Under the pieces are notes generated by a model. That model made no database searches. It was not told the origin of the DNA and saw nothing but the letters and a program-made list of their open reading frames with translations. From an uncultured Eggerthellaceae bacterium (GTDB lineage Bacteria > Actinomycetota > Coriobacteriia > Coriobacteriales > Eggerthellaceae), in the NCBI GenBank assembly GCA_947632575.1, contig CANRPV010000051.1, positions 1 through 9,317 of the forward strand: a DNA stretch of 9,317 nucleotides. The letters run 5' to 3'. Position numbers and translations under genes: made by a program. Shown in pieces: positions 1 through 5,842 of the stretch (positions within the stretch are counted from its first letter, which is position 1; the number at the start of each line of letters is the position of its first letter).

Positions 1-703
1 TGACAGCCCGTCGGCTCGCATCGAAAAGATGAGCTTCCCGCTCAGCGAAATGGATGCTGTCATCAATGGCGTCTTGCTGGGCGCCGAAGATAAGCGTGCG
101 CCTGCGCTCATCACCCTGTTTGGATCTGCCATCGCCCCTTGAGGACCGATGATCCTGACCAGCAGACCCATGAGTTCCCATGTGATAATTCCCGTAGGAG
201 TTTCCGTAAGAACTTCCATAGGAGGCTCCATGGGAGCCTGAGTGAGAGCTTGAATGCGAACTCGACCCGAAGGCATCACCGAGTCCATCGCCGAGGCTCT
301 CGGCATAATCCATGCCATATTCTAGGGCGTTCTGAGCAAATTCCAGAAGCCTCTGAGCAGCAAATCCGTCTATACGACAGACAGGGCTGATTCCCTCTCG
401 CTCCAGATCGAGGAGTTTGGAGGTATTTCCCACGAAAGCCGAAGAAGCTGGAAGCATGACCAGTGAAAAAGAACCATAGGCGGCCGCCAACAAAAGCAAA
501 GGCAAAGCCTGACCAGAAGAAAGTTCGACGGCGACAGTGTCACCCGCCTGCAGCCCACGAGATCTCAGGCGACGTGCCATGGTGGCCGCCAAAAGACGGG
601 ACGTCCGGTAACTCAACGTGATTTCGGAGCCAGATTCATCCACAGCGCATAAAAATGCCTGCTCGGGAAAGCGTCGTGCGGTTGTCTCAAAAATGTCTAT
701 CAT
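1..703 (-). CDS. AMP-binding (ANL superfamily) acyl-CoA synthetase-like protein, N-terminal part, cut by window edge
   Basis: The visible 234 residues read as the N-terminus of an adenylate-forming enzyme. It opens MIDIFETTARRFPEQAF, followed by LSYRTSRLLAATMARRLRSR (residues 30-49) and GLQAGDTVAVEL (50-61). These match the ANL pattern of a 'TY/SY' strand, a helix and 'G-(V/L)-x-x-GD-x-V-A'. ANL enzymes activate a carboxylate with ATP to an acyl-adenylate, usually for transfer to CoA. The ATP-binding P-loop (T/S-SGTTG-K) would lie just past the left edge and is not seen, so substrate and activity cannot be named. Residues about 145-190 are a Ser/Gly/His/Tyr-rich low-complexity insert (for example SSSHSSSHSGSHGASYG) at a place where the family normally has a short connection. 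The start is the ATG at 703. Upstream the frame is open for 25 codons to a TAG but has no ATG, GTG or TTG. No good Shine-Dalgarno is present, so the start is only moderately certain. It diverges from mscL. Confidence 0.72.
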   Translation of the reverse strand, partial: MIDIFETTARRFPEQAFLCAVDESGSEITLSYRTSRLLAATMARRLRSRGLQAGDTVAVELSSGQALPLLLLAAAYGSFSLVMLPASSAFVGNTSKLLDLEREGISPVCRIDGFAAQRLLEFAQNALEYGMDYAESLGDGLGDAFGSSSHSSSHSGSHGASYGSSYGNSYGNYHMGTHGSAGQDHRSSRGDGRSKQGDERRRTLIFGAQQDAIDDSIHFAEREAHLFDASRRAV

Positions 704-890
704 CAGCCGCGTACTGTTATAAACCCACTGGTCCCCTGTTCGGATACGAATCCCGTATATGGTGGAATTTATGCTGCGATGATACTAGATATATGAAAAA
801 ACAACTTTGTTTATTCTAGCGCTCCGGCAGCGTTCGGCAATCGAGTTTTTTATTTTAGATTGATTTAAAAATGAAGTTGAGCGTCCTGAT

Positions 891-914
891 GGCAAATTTG
901 CCTTAGCCTATACT
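891..914 (+). promoter_or_regulatory. Possible mscL promoter element with adjacent palindrome
   Basis: A perfect 12-nt palindrome, GGCAAATTTGCC, lies at 891-902. It sits just before TATACT at 909-914, a 5/6 match to a sigma70-type -10 box. No convincing -35 box is found at 16-18 nt. The same -10 hexamer occurs in the tRNA-Thr promoter of this window. A palindrome of this size is expected about twice by chance in 9.3 kb, so an operator role is only a guess. The whole 704-1001 interval between the divergent genes holds no other feature I can support. Confidence 0.25.
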
Positions 915-1001
915 TTAAGAAAAGGTCAGCTTGGAATTGATAGGTTTGAACTGGTAATTTCTAGCTCTTCCGTCTTTCCTGATCCCAGAAAGAAGGCTCT
1001 T

Positions 1002-1487
1002 ATGAAAGGCTTTTTGCAGGAATTCCGCGATTTCATTAACCGTGGCAATGTTATGGATATGGCCGTCGGCGTTATCATCGGCGCCGCGTTCACCGCTGTG
1101 GTCACCTCGCTAACCAACGACATCATCAAACCGTTTATCACTTTGATTACTGGTAGCTCTGAGGCTGGTGTGCCAGGTTTGACCATTCCCGTTCCCGGCA
1201 CGGAAAACGGTATCGACTTCAGCGCCTTCATCAGCGCGATCATCAACTTCCTGATCATCGCCTTCGTGGTCTTCCTGCTGATCAAAGGCATCAACAGCAT
1301 GCAGGAGATCGGTGCGAAGGTCTCGGCCAAGGTGGTGCATCACGACGGCCAGGAAATGGTCGAGAAGGCTCCCGTCTGCCCTTACTGCTTGGAAGAGGTC
1401 AACGTAGGCGCCACCCGTTGTCATCACTGCGCCGGCGAGCTGCCTGCCCCCGCTGAGGCCACGATGGTGCCTGTGAGCGAAGCATAG
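1002..1487 (+). CDS. mscL: Large-conductance mechanosensitive channel MscL with C-terminal zinc ribbon
   Basis: This is a membrane channel that opens under membrane tension and releases solutes during osmotic downshock. The N-terminus (MKGFLQEFRDFINRGNVMDM, then AVGVIIGAAFTAVVTSL) is the classic MscL S1 helix and TM1, with the GxxxG-like pore-lining stretch. The periplasmic loop covers about residues 45-72 and TM2 about 74-95 (ISAIINFLIIAFVVFLLIK). The cytoplasmic end carries an extra CPYC-x10-CHHC module (C126, C129, C140, C143), a rubredoxin-type zinc ribbon, in place of the plain helical bundle. The total of 161 residues is longer than the roughly 136 of the E. coli protein. The ATG at 1002 has an AAGAAGG Shine-Dalgarno at 990-996. 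The gene is monocistronic and convergent with the ACT-domain gene. Identity is secure; metal binding is inferred from the cysteine spacing. Confidence 0.96.
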   Translation: MKGFLQEFRDFINRGNVMDMAVGVIIGAAFTAVVTSLTNDIIKPFITLITGSSEAGVPGLTIPVPGTENGIDFSAFISAIINFLIIAFVVFLLIKGINSMQEIGAKVSAKVVHHDGQEMVEKAPVCPYCLEEVNVGATRCHHCAGELPAPAEATMVPVSEA

Positions 1488-1583
1488 ATTTCACTTCGCA
1501 CGCCGCGTTTTACTCAAGAAGATCGCCCTGAGCTTCGGTACGTGAACTTTTCATAGCAGGCTTCGCTCGGTGAGCAAGTCTTA

Positions 1584-1608
1584 GAGAGCCGCCGGACGAG
1601 CGGCTCTC
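1584..1608. terminator. Hairpin terminator between convergent mscL and ACT-domain gene
   Basis: A perfect 9-bp stem, GAGAGCCGC / GCGGCTCTC, spans 1584-1592 and 1600-1608 with a 7-nt loop. On the plus strand it is followed by AGATTTTG, a short T-tract, so it fits best as the mscL terminator. For the minus strand the stop codon of the ACT-domain gene (1607-1609) falls on the stem itself. No T-run follows in that direction, so termination of that operon here is plausible but weaker. Confidence 0.65.
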
Positions 1609-1882
1609 AGATTTTGTACATATATTGAAAGACGTCTTCTCGCTGAATGATGATCTGAACACCGAGTTCATCGCCGACCCGAGCAAGTTCTTCTTGGACC
1701 TCGTTAAAGCTGCGGTTCTCCGGCGACAAGGTCACGAGCATCGTCATCGAAAAGATCTCGTCACCCCCGAGAATGGTCTGCGAAATATCGTCGATGTTGG
1801 CGTTACTATCAGCTAAAACCGTCGCGATGGCCGCGACAATGCCGCTCCGGTCCTTACCGAGTACCGAGATTACGCATTTCAT
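1607..1882 (-). CDS. ACT domain-containing protein (UPF0237 family)
   Basis: This 91-residue protein is a single ACT domain. It begins MKCVISVLGKDRSGIVAAI, the usual first strand plus the 'G-K-D-R-x-G-I-V' turn, and continues with NIDDISQTIL, IFSMTMLVTL and a C-terminal VFQYMYKI. Length and sequence fit the UPF0237 family of small stand-alone ACT proteins, related to the regulatory domain of GcvR and presumed to bind an amino acid or similar ligand. The biochemical role is unknown. Its ATG is 14 nt past the folE stop, and its AGGGGG Shine-Dalgarno overlaps that stop codon, so the two are co-transcribed and possibly translationally coupled. In many bacteria UPF0237 genes sit beside a UPF0210/PFL-like (DUF711) gene; none is present here. 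Confidence 0.88.
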   Translation of the reverse strand: MKCVISVLGKDRSGIVAAIATVLADSNANIDDISQTILGGDEIFSMTMLVTLSPENRSFNEVQEELARVGDELGVQIIIQREDVFQYMYKI

Positions 1883-1896
1883 GGCTTCTCATCCCC

Positions 1897-2466
1897 CTAA
1901 TGACGATCGGCGAAAATCAACGAAAGCGCTTCAGAGCGCGTGTTTTGACTACGTTCAAAAGCCCCACGAACCGCACTTGTCACCGTTTTGGAGCCGGGCT
2001 TTTTAACCCCTCGCATGCTCATGCAAAGATGCTCAGCCTCCAGCACCACGATTACCCCTTGAGGCATGAGCTGCTCGATGAGCGTATCGGCGATCTGCGA
2101 GGTCAGCCGCTCTTGCACCTGCGGCCGGCGCGCAAAGCAGTCCACCAGCCGGGCGAGCTTCGACAACCCACAGATGCGCCCATTGGCTGCGGGAATATAG
2201 GCTACATGGGCGAAACCAAAAAAGGGCGCCAGGTGGTGTTCGCACATCGAGTAAAACGGGATGTCCTTCACGAGCACCATCTCTTCGTGATGCTCGTCAA
2301 ACGTGGTCTCGAAATACTTGGCTGGATCCTCCTCCATACCGGAGAAGACCTCCTCATACATCCGAGCCACCCGATTCGGCGTCTTCAGAAGACCCTCGCG
2401 GGTAGGATCCTCCCCGATGCCCTCGAGAATCAACCGAACGCCCGCCTCGATTTTCTCCCTATCCAT
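1897..2466 (-). CDS. folE: GTP cyclohydrolase I
   Basis: FolE converts GTP to 7,8-dihydroneopterin triphosphate, the first step of tetrahydrofolate synthesis. The 189-residue protein carries the hallmark blocks: TPNRVARMYEEVFSG (29-43), the zinc and active-site segment SMCEHHLAPFFG (73-84), GRICGLSKLARLVDCFARRP (96-115), and EAEHLCMSMRGVKKPGS (143-159). Zinc ligands by homology are C75, H78 and C148, all present. The ATG at 2466 follows a GGTGG Shine-Dalgarno about 5 nt upstream. It lies 57 nt after the exonuclease gene and 14 nt before the ACT-domain gene, inside one minus-strand run. No other folate gene is in the window. A queuosine-pathway role for the dihydroneopterin product cannot be excluded. 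Confidence 0.97.
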   Translation of the reverse strand: MDREKIEAGVRLILEGIGEDPTREGLLKTPNRVARMYEEVFSGMEEDPAKYFETTFDEHHEEMVLVKDIPFYSMCEHHLAPFFGFAHVAYIPAANGRICGLSKLARLVDCFARRPQVQERLTSQIADTLIEQLMPQGVIVVLEAEHLCMSMRGVKKPGSKTVTSAVRGAFERSQNTRSEALSLIFADRH

Positions 2467-2523
2467 TAAACCACCTTCATGGTTTCAATAGCTTACGAAC
2501 TGCCTTTCCATAATAGCAAAAGG

Positions 2524-3318
2524 CTACAGATCTATATCGAGTCCGACAGGACAATGATCGCTGCCATAAACCTCGGAAAAGATAGAAGCCGACTGGATTC
2601 TATCCGCAAGATCGTTGCTCACGAGGAAATAGTCGATACGCCATCCCGCGTTTCTCTCCCGCGCCTTCATGCGGTAGCTCCACCAGCTATAAGCCCCGGT
2701 GAGATCGGGATAGAGACTGCGGAACGTGTCCGTAAATCCCGCATCGAGCAGAGCGCTGAACTTCCCCCGCTCTTCGTCGGAAAAACCCGCGTTTCCGCGG
2801 TTGGGACCAGGATTCTTCAGATCGATCTCCTCGTGGGCGACGTTGAAGTCCCCGCACATGATCACGCCTTTGGGCTTCGATGACTGTTCGGCCGAGGCGG
2901 GAAGAGATCCGCAAGAGAGACCAACGCAAAACTCCCGGAAAGCATCATCCCACTCCATGCGATGGTCGATACGTTTGAGACCATCTTGGGCGTTAGGCGT
3001 ATAGACGTCCACAAACCAAAAGTTTGGAAACTCCAAAGCCGTAATGCGACCCTCGCGATCGAGATAATCATTACCTAATCCGTGCAGGACTTGCAGAGGC
3101 TCCTGTTTGCTGAAGACCGCCGTACCTGAATAACCCTTGGCCTCCGCGTAGCTGAAGTATTGGTAATAACCAGGAAGCTCGAGGGTGGCTTGCCCCTCCT
3201 GCATCTTGGTCTCCTGCAACGCGAAGATATCGGCGTTCAGGGCAAAAAAGACATCGTAGAATTGCTCTTTCTTAAGTATCGCCCTCAAGCCATTGACGTT
3301 CCAAGAAACGAACCGCAT
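2524..3318 (-). CDS. xth: Exodeoxyribonuclease III (AP endonuclease, EEP family)
   Basis: This is a DNA-repair enzyme that cuts abasic sites and removes 3' blocking groups or nucleotides, using a divalent metal. The 264 residues contain the ExoIII/APE1 motifs in order: MRFVSWNVNGLRA with metal/phosphate-contacting N7; ALQETKM with metal ligand E36; VDVYTPNAQ with Y106; CGDFNVA with D157 and N159; WRIDYFL; and the terminal SDHCPVGLDI with D254 and H255 as the Asp-His pair. The GYSGTAVFSK block (62-71) is also typical. Residues about 133-148 form a short Ser/Ala-rich loop before the GDFN strand. The ATG at 3318 has a GGGGGA Shine-Dalgarno about 5 nt upstream, and the gene starts 40 nt after the rlmH stop. 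Assignment to the xth/exoA family is firm; the gene name used varies between species. Confidence 0.95.
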   Translation of the reverse strand: MRFVSWNVNGLRAILKKEQFYDVFFALNADIFALQETKMQEGQATLELPGYYQYFSYAEAKGYSGTAVFSKQEPLQVLHGLGNDYLDREGRITALEFPNFWFVDVYTPNAQDGLKRIDHRMEWDDAFREFCVGLSCGSLPASAEQSSKPKGVIMCGDFNVAHEEIDLKNPGPNRGNAGFSDEERGKFSALLDAGFTDTFRSLYPDLTGAYSWWSYRMKARERNAGWRIDYFLVSNDLADRIQSASIFSEVYGSDHCPVGLDIDL

Positions 3319-3358
3319 GATTCCCCCGTTTGCCTTGTTTGCCGTGCTGCCGGCTAGA

Positions 3359-3829
3359 TTATTTGTGATAAGGCTCTCCGCGAATTATTTTAAAGGATCG
3401 ATAGAGCTGCTCAAGAAGAACGATGCGCGCCAGATTATGGGGCAGCGTGATCGGCCCGAAAGAGACAGCCTCATGAGCCTTAGCTTTCACGCGGTCGCTC
3501 ACACCCGTACTCCCACCGATTACAAACGCCACATCCGAGTGACCCTGCAACGCCAAATCCTCTAAATGATCTGCCAGGTCCTCGCTGGAAAGCTCCCGAG
3601 CTTTGATGGCGAGAAGCACCACATGATCCTTCTCGCTCAAGGCCTTAAGGATTCCTTCGGCCTCTCGCTCCCGAGCTTGCGCGTCCCCTGAGACGTGAGC
3701 GGGATTGACGTCAGCCACCTCGATCACTTCCACCGTGGCATAGGCTTTAAGACGTTTGAGATATTCCATCGCCGCTTCGACCCAGAAGCGTTCCTTGAGC
3801 TTGCCGACTGCGATGATTTTGATGTTCAC
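3359..3829 (-). CDS. rlmH: 23S rRNA (pseudouridine-1915-N3)-methyltransferase RlmH
   Basis: RlmH is a SPOUT-class methyltransferase that uses S-adenosylmethionine to methylate pseudouridine 1915 of 23S rRNA in the assembled ribosome. The 156-residue length is normal. The knotted SAM site appears as FVIGGSTGVSD (102-112), and the signature C-terminus as TLPHNLARIVLLEQLYRSF (128-146) followed by KIIRGEPYHK, with conserved R150 and H155. The start codon is GTG at 3829. It gives MNIKIIAVGKLKERFW, which aligns with the family N-terminus, so this start is likely even though no convincing Shine-Dalgarno precedes it. A TAA lies 3 nt before the GTG. The 135-nt gap to the LCP gene upstream is filled by an octanucleotide repeat. 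Confidence 0.96.
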   Translation of the reverse strand: MNIKIIAVGKLKERFWVEAAMEYLKRLKAYATVEVIEVADVNPAHVSGDAQAREREAEGILKALSEKDHVVLLAIKARELSSEDLADHLEDLALQGHSDVAFVIGGSTGVSDRVKAKAHEAVSFGPITLPHNLARIVLLEQLYRSFKIIRGEPYHK

Positions 3830-3865
3830 GGTTTACGCTCGCATCATGAATGTATCAGTGCATCG

Positions 3866-3937
3866 TGCGGAGACGCATGGGTGCATAGGTGCATGGTTGC
3901 ATGGGTCCGGAGACGCATGGTTGCATAGGTGCATAGA
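3866..3937. repeat. Phased octanucleotide (TGCATRGG-like) repeat with 40-bp higher-order period
   Basis: Nine consecutive 8-nt units fill the gap between the LCP stop and the rlmH start. GCAT occurs at exactly 8-nt steps: 3875, 3883, 3891, 3899, then 3915, 3923 and 3931; the missing step falls in a unit reading TCCGGAGA. A larger 40-nt period is superimposed: the 27 nt starting at 3868 and at 3908 (CGGAGACGCATGG, then TGCATAGGTGCAT) differ at one base. The phasing is read directly from the sequence. The function is unknown; slippage-prone repeats in a leader could alter rlmH expression, but that is inference. Confidence 0.85.
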
Positions 3938-3964
3938 CCAAAGCCAACTTGCGGCTCAAAAGAC

Positions 3965-5554
3965 TCAGGAAGGCCAATCGGCGCCGATGACTACCAGGAA
4001 ATCACCCTCATAGAGGTACTGGTTGTTGTTCTGCTCGGCGTAACCGACACCCAGCGCCTTGGCGATCTCCTCCGCGGTCTCGCGCTGCGAGGGGGATTCG
4101 TAGACCACCACGGTGTTCGGATAATCGGAAGCATTGGCGTTACTGGCCTCAGCCTTAAAGCCGAGATTGGTGATAATCTCCACCGCTTGAGCGCCGACCC
4201 CCGTCCGTCCGTTACCGTTCTTGACCGTCACCATGGTGGAGCCTCGCTGAACACGAGCGGTGTCTTCCTCGGAAGCCGCCATACCTGCTCCGCCACCGGA
4301 ATTGGATATAACGATGCCGGTTATGGGGTCGATCTCATCTTCAGAGGTAGGCGGAAGCCCCTGATTGATACGGCGAATCATGGCTTGCCACTCGGGTACG
4401 TCTAAGATCTCCCACCAGGTTTCGTTGACATATTCAGGCGTCGTGGGCATTACCGACGTGTAGAAGCTGTTGTCCATGTCGATGCCACGAAGACTCGATG
4501 CCAGCGTCACGATATCCACAACGCTGAAATCGGTGGTTATATAACGAGAAAGCGTCTGAATGGTGTTCGCCATGGTGACAGGATCACTCGAGAGGATCTT
4601 CTCTCCAATGGCGCCGATCACCATACGCTGGTTGGCGGCGCGATAGCGGTCGCCGTCGCCGATGTCGTCATAGGCGTGACGAGAACGGCAAAGCACCAGA
4701 GCATCGGCGCCGTTAAGCAGCTGCTCGCCCGGGTAGAGATGGCCCTCAGCCATGGGGTCGTCGATTTCAATGGGAACGTTGACCGTCACGCCACCCAACG
4801 CATCAACCACTTCCTTAAAGCCGTCGAAGTTGATCTCGGCATAATGGGAAATGGGAACACCTGCCAGTTGAGAGACCGTTTTGATGGTCAGGGGGATACC
4901 GCCGAAGTTATGAGCGGCGTTCAGTTTCTGAATTCCGTACTGCCCAAGATCAACCTGAGTATCACGAATCAGAGAAACGCAGGCTACCTTCTTTTGCGGC
5001 GGATCAACGCGAAGAAGCATCATGCTGTCGGAGCGGAAATTGTCGCCCGCGTACTCCTCGGAGTCCTCACGCACTTGAGAGCTATCCACGCCCATCAAAA
5101 GCATGTAGAAGGGATCGCCCGGTTGCACATTATCCAAAGCTTCCAGGACCTCGTTGTTGATGCCGCGCTGCATGTTAGCTTGGATGGTTCCCGCATAGGC
5201 AACAACGCCCACAACGCCAATAAGAAGAACGGCGACAAGCCCGATAGCGGTCCCGATCAGGATTTTGCGGCGCTTGCGACGTTTCGCGCTGGCAGAGTAA
5301 ATAGCTGAACTGGTAGAACGGGAATAGGGATTGGTGGAACTCACCGATCCTGACGACTCCATAGAACTATGGGCGCCCCGGGCAACCCGCGGATTATGGG
5401 CACCCCTCGCAGAGCCGCTGTATGAGGTATCCGCATCCGGAGAGGTAGAACCGGTATTGCGACGCTTTTTCGGTCGTGAGTAACGGCTGAGGTCTCTCTG
5501 ACGAGAACCGTTCGGCCGCGAATTTGCTGCATGTCTTCTTGGCGATGCCGCCAT
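3965..5554 (-). CDS. LytR-CpsA-Psr (LCP) family cell-envelope ligase with C-terminal LytR_C domain
   Basis: LCP enzymes transfer glycopolymers from lipid-pyrophosphate carriers onto peptidoglycan at the outer face of the membrane. Residues 1-97 are a cytosolic Arg/Ser-rich, probably disordered tail ending in KRRKRRK. A single transmembrane helix covers about 98-120. The LCP domain follows from about 149, with FYMLLMGVDS, FRSDSMMLLRVD (R174, D176), SLIRDTQV (R197, D198) and the later CRSRHAYDD...GDRYRAANQR block, which supply the pyrophosphate- and metal-binding Arg/Asp residues. After a linker, residues about 439-527 form a LytR_C domain (MVTVKNGNGRTGVGAQ start). The ATG at 5554 is the first possible start because an in-frame TAG lies two codons upstream; an AAAGGGG lies about 13 nt away, rather far. 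The 288-nt upstream gap suggests its own promoter. The attached polymer cannot be deduced. Confidence 0.94.
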   Translation of the reverse strand: MAASPRRHAANSRPNGSRQRDLSRYSRPKKRRNTGSTSPDADTSYSGSARGAHNPRVARGAHSSMESSGSVSSTNPYSRSTSSAIYSASAKRRKRRKILIGTAIGLVAVLLIGVVGVVAYAGTIQANMQRGINNEVLEALDNVQPGDPFYMLLMGVDSSQVREDSEEYAGDNFRSDSMMLLRVDPPQKKVACVSLIRDTQVDLGQYGIQKLNAAHNFGGIPLTIKTVSQLAGVPISHYAEINFDGFKEVVDALGGVTVNVPIEIDDPMAEGHLYPGEQLLNGADALVLCRSRHAYDDIGDGDRYRAANQRMVIGAIGEKILSSDPVTMANTIQTLSRYITTDFSVVDIVTLASSLRGIDMDNSFYTSVMPTTPEYVNETWWEILDVPEWQAMIRRINQGLPPTSEDEIDPITGIVISNSGGGAGMAASEEDTARVQRGSTMVTVKNGNGRTGVGAQAVEIITNLGFKAEASNANASDYPNTVVVYESPSQRETAEEIAKALGVGYAEQNNNQYLYEGDFLVVIGADWPS

Positions 5555-5676
5555 AATCTAAAAACTGCCCCTTTCGCCCAATTCAGGCTTGACATCTTTC
5601 CTGCCAATACCCATCGAGCGATTTTCTGAACGCCGTTATTGTGATGGTCAACGGCGAGCAACTCAACGTAAGCTTT

Positions 5677-5694
5677 ACTTTTTCCGAAAAAAGT
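5677..5694. promoter_or_regulatory. A/T-rich inverted repeat in the LCP gene leader
   Basis: ACTTTTT and AAAAAGT form a perfect 7-bp inverted repeat around a 4-nt centre, about 123 nt upstream of the LCP start. It is not followed by a T-run on either strand, so it does not look like a terminator. It could be a DNA-binding site or a chance structure. I found no confident -10/-35 pair in the 5555-5842 interval and no clear terminator for the murT-gatD transcript. Confidence 0.2.
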
Positions 5695-5842
5695 CACAGG
5701 ATAGGGCGAGGAATTCCACAAAGTCCCCACCTAAATGCTCAGTAATTGTGTTAGCTAAACGAGCATAAGCGGGTTTCAAGCACCAGATTACTCGACAGCC
5801 CACCTTCTGCCGCGCGCGTCTATCCTTCTTCGCGTACGTGCG

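Noticed and set aside
139..390. 83-residue plus-strand frame at the left end
   Set aside because: It lies opposite the low-complexity insert of the ANL gene. The biased Arg/His/Ser composition comes from that repeat, and the minus frame continues through it with family motifs.
926..1427. Two minus-strand frames opposite mscL
   Set aside because: Both are antisense shadows of the MscL membrane helices and zinc ribbon, with no independent support.
1900..2469. 189-codon plus-strand frame opposite folE
   Set aside because: It mirrors the folE frame almost end to end; FolE motifs are complete on the minus strand and the plus-strand translation resembles nothing.
3866..3937. CRISPR array
   Set aside because: The periodicity is 8 and 40 nt with no unique spacers between conserved repeats, and no cas gene is nearby.
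4676..5308. 210-residue plus-strand frame opposite the LCP gene
   Set aside because: It is antisense to conserved LCP motifs and has no domain, Shine-Dalgarno or neighbour support.
5589..5594. Consensus -35 box TTGACA on the plus strand
   Set aside because: No -10 box follows at 16-18 nt and no plus-strand gene lies downstream, so it is probably chance.
5341..5730. 129-residue minus-strand frame overlapping the LCP start
   Set aside because: Its second half overlaps the LCP N-terminal coding region in another frame, it has no recognisable domain, and the LCP frame is clearly the real one.
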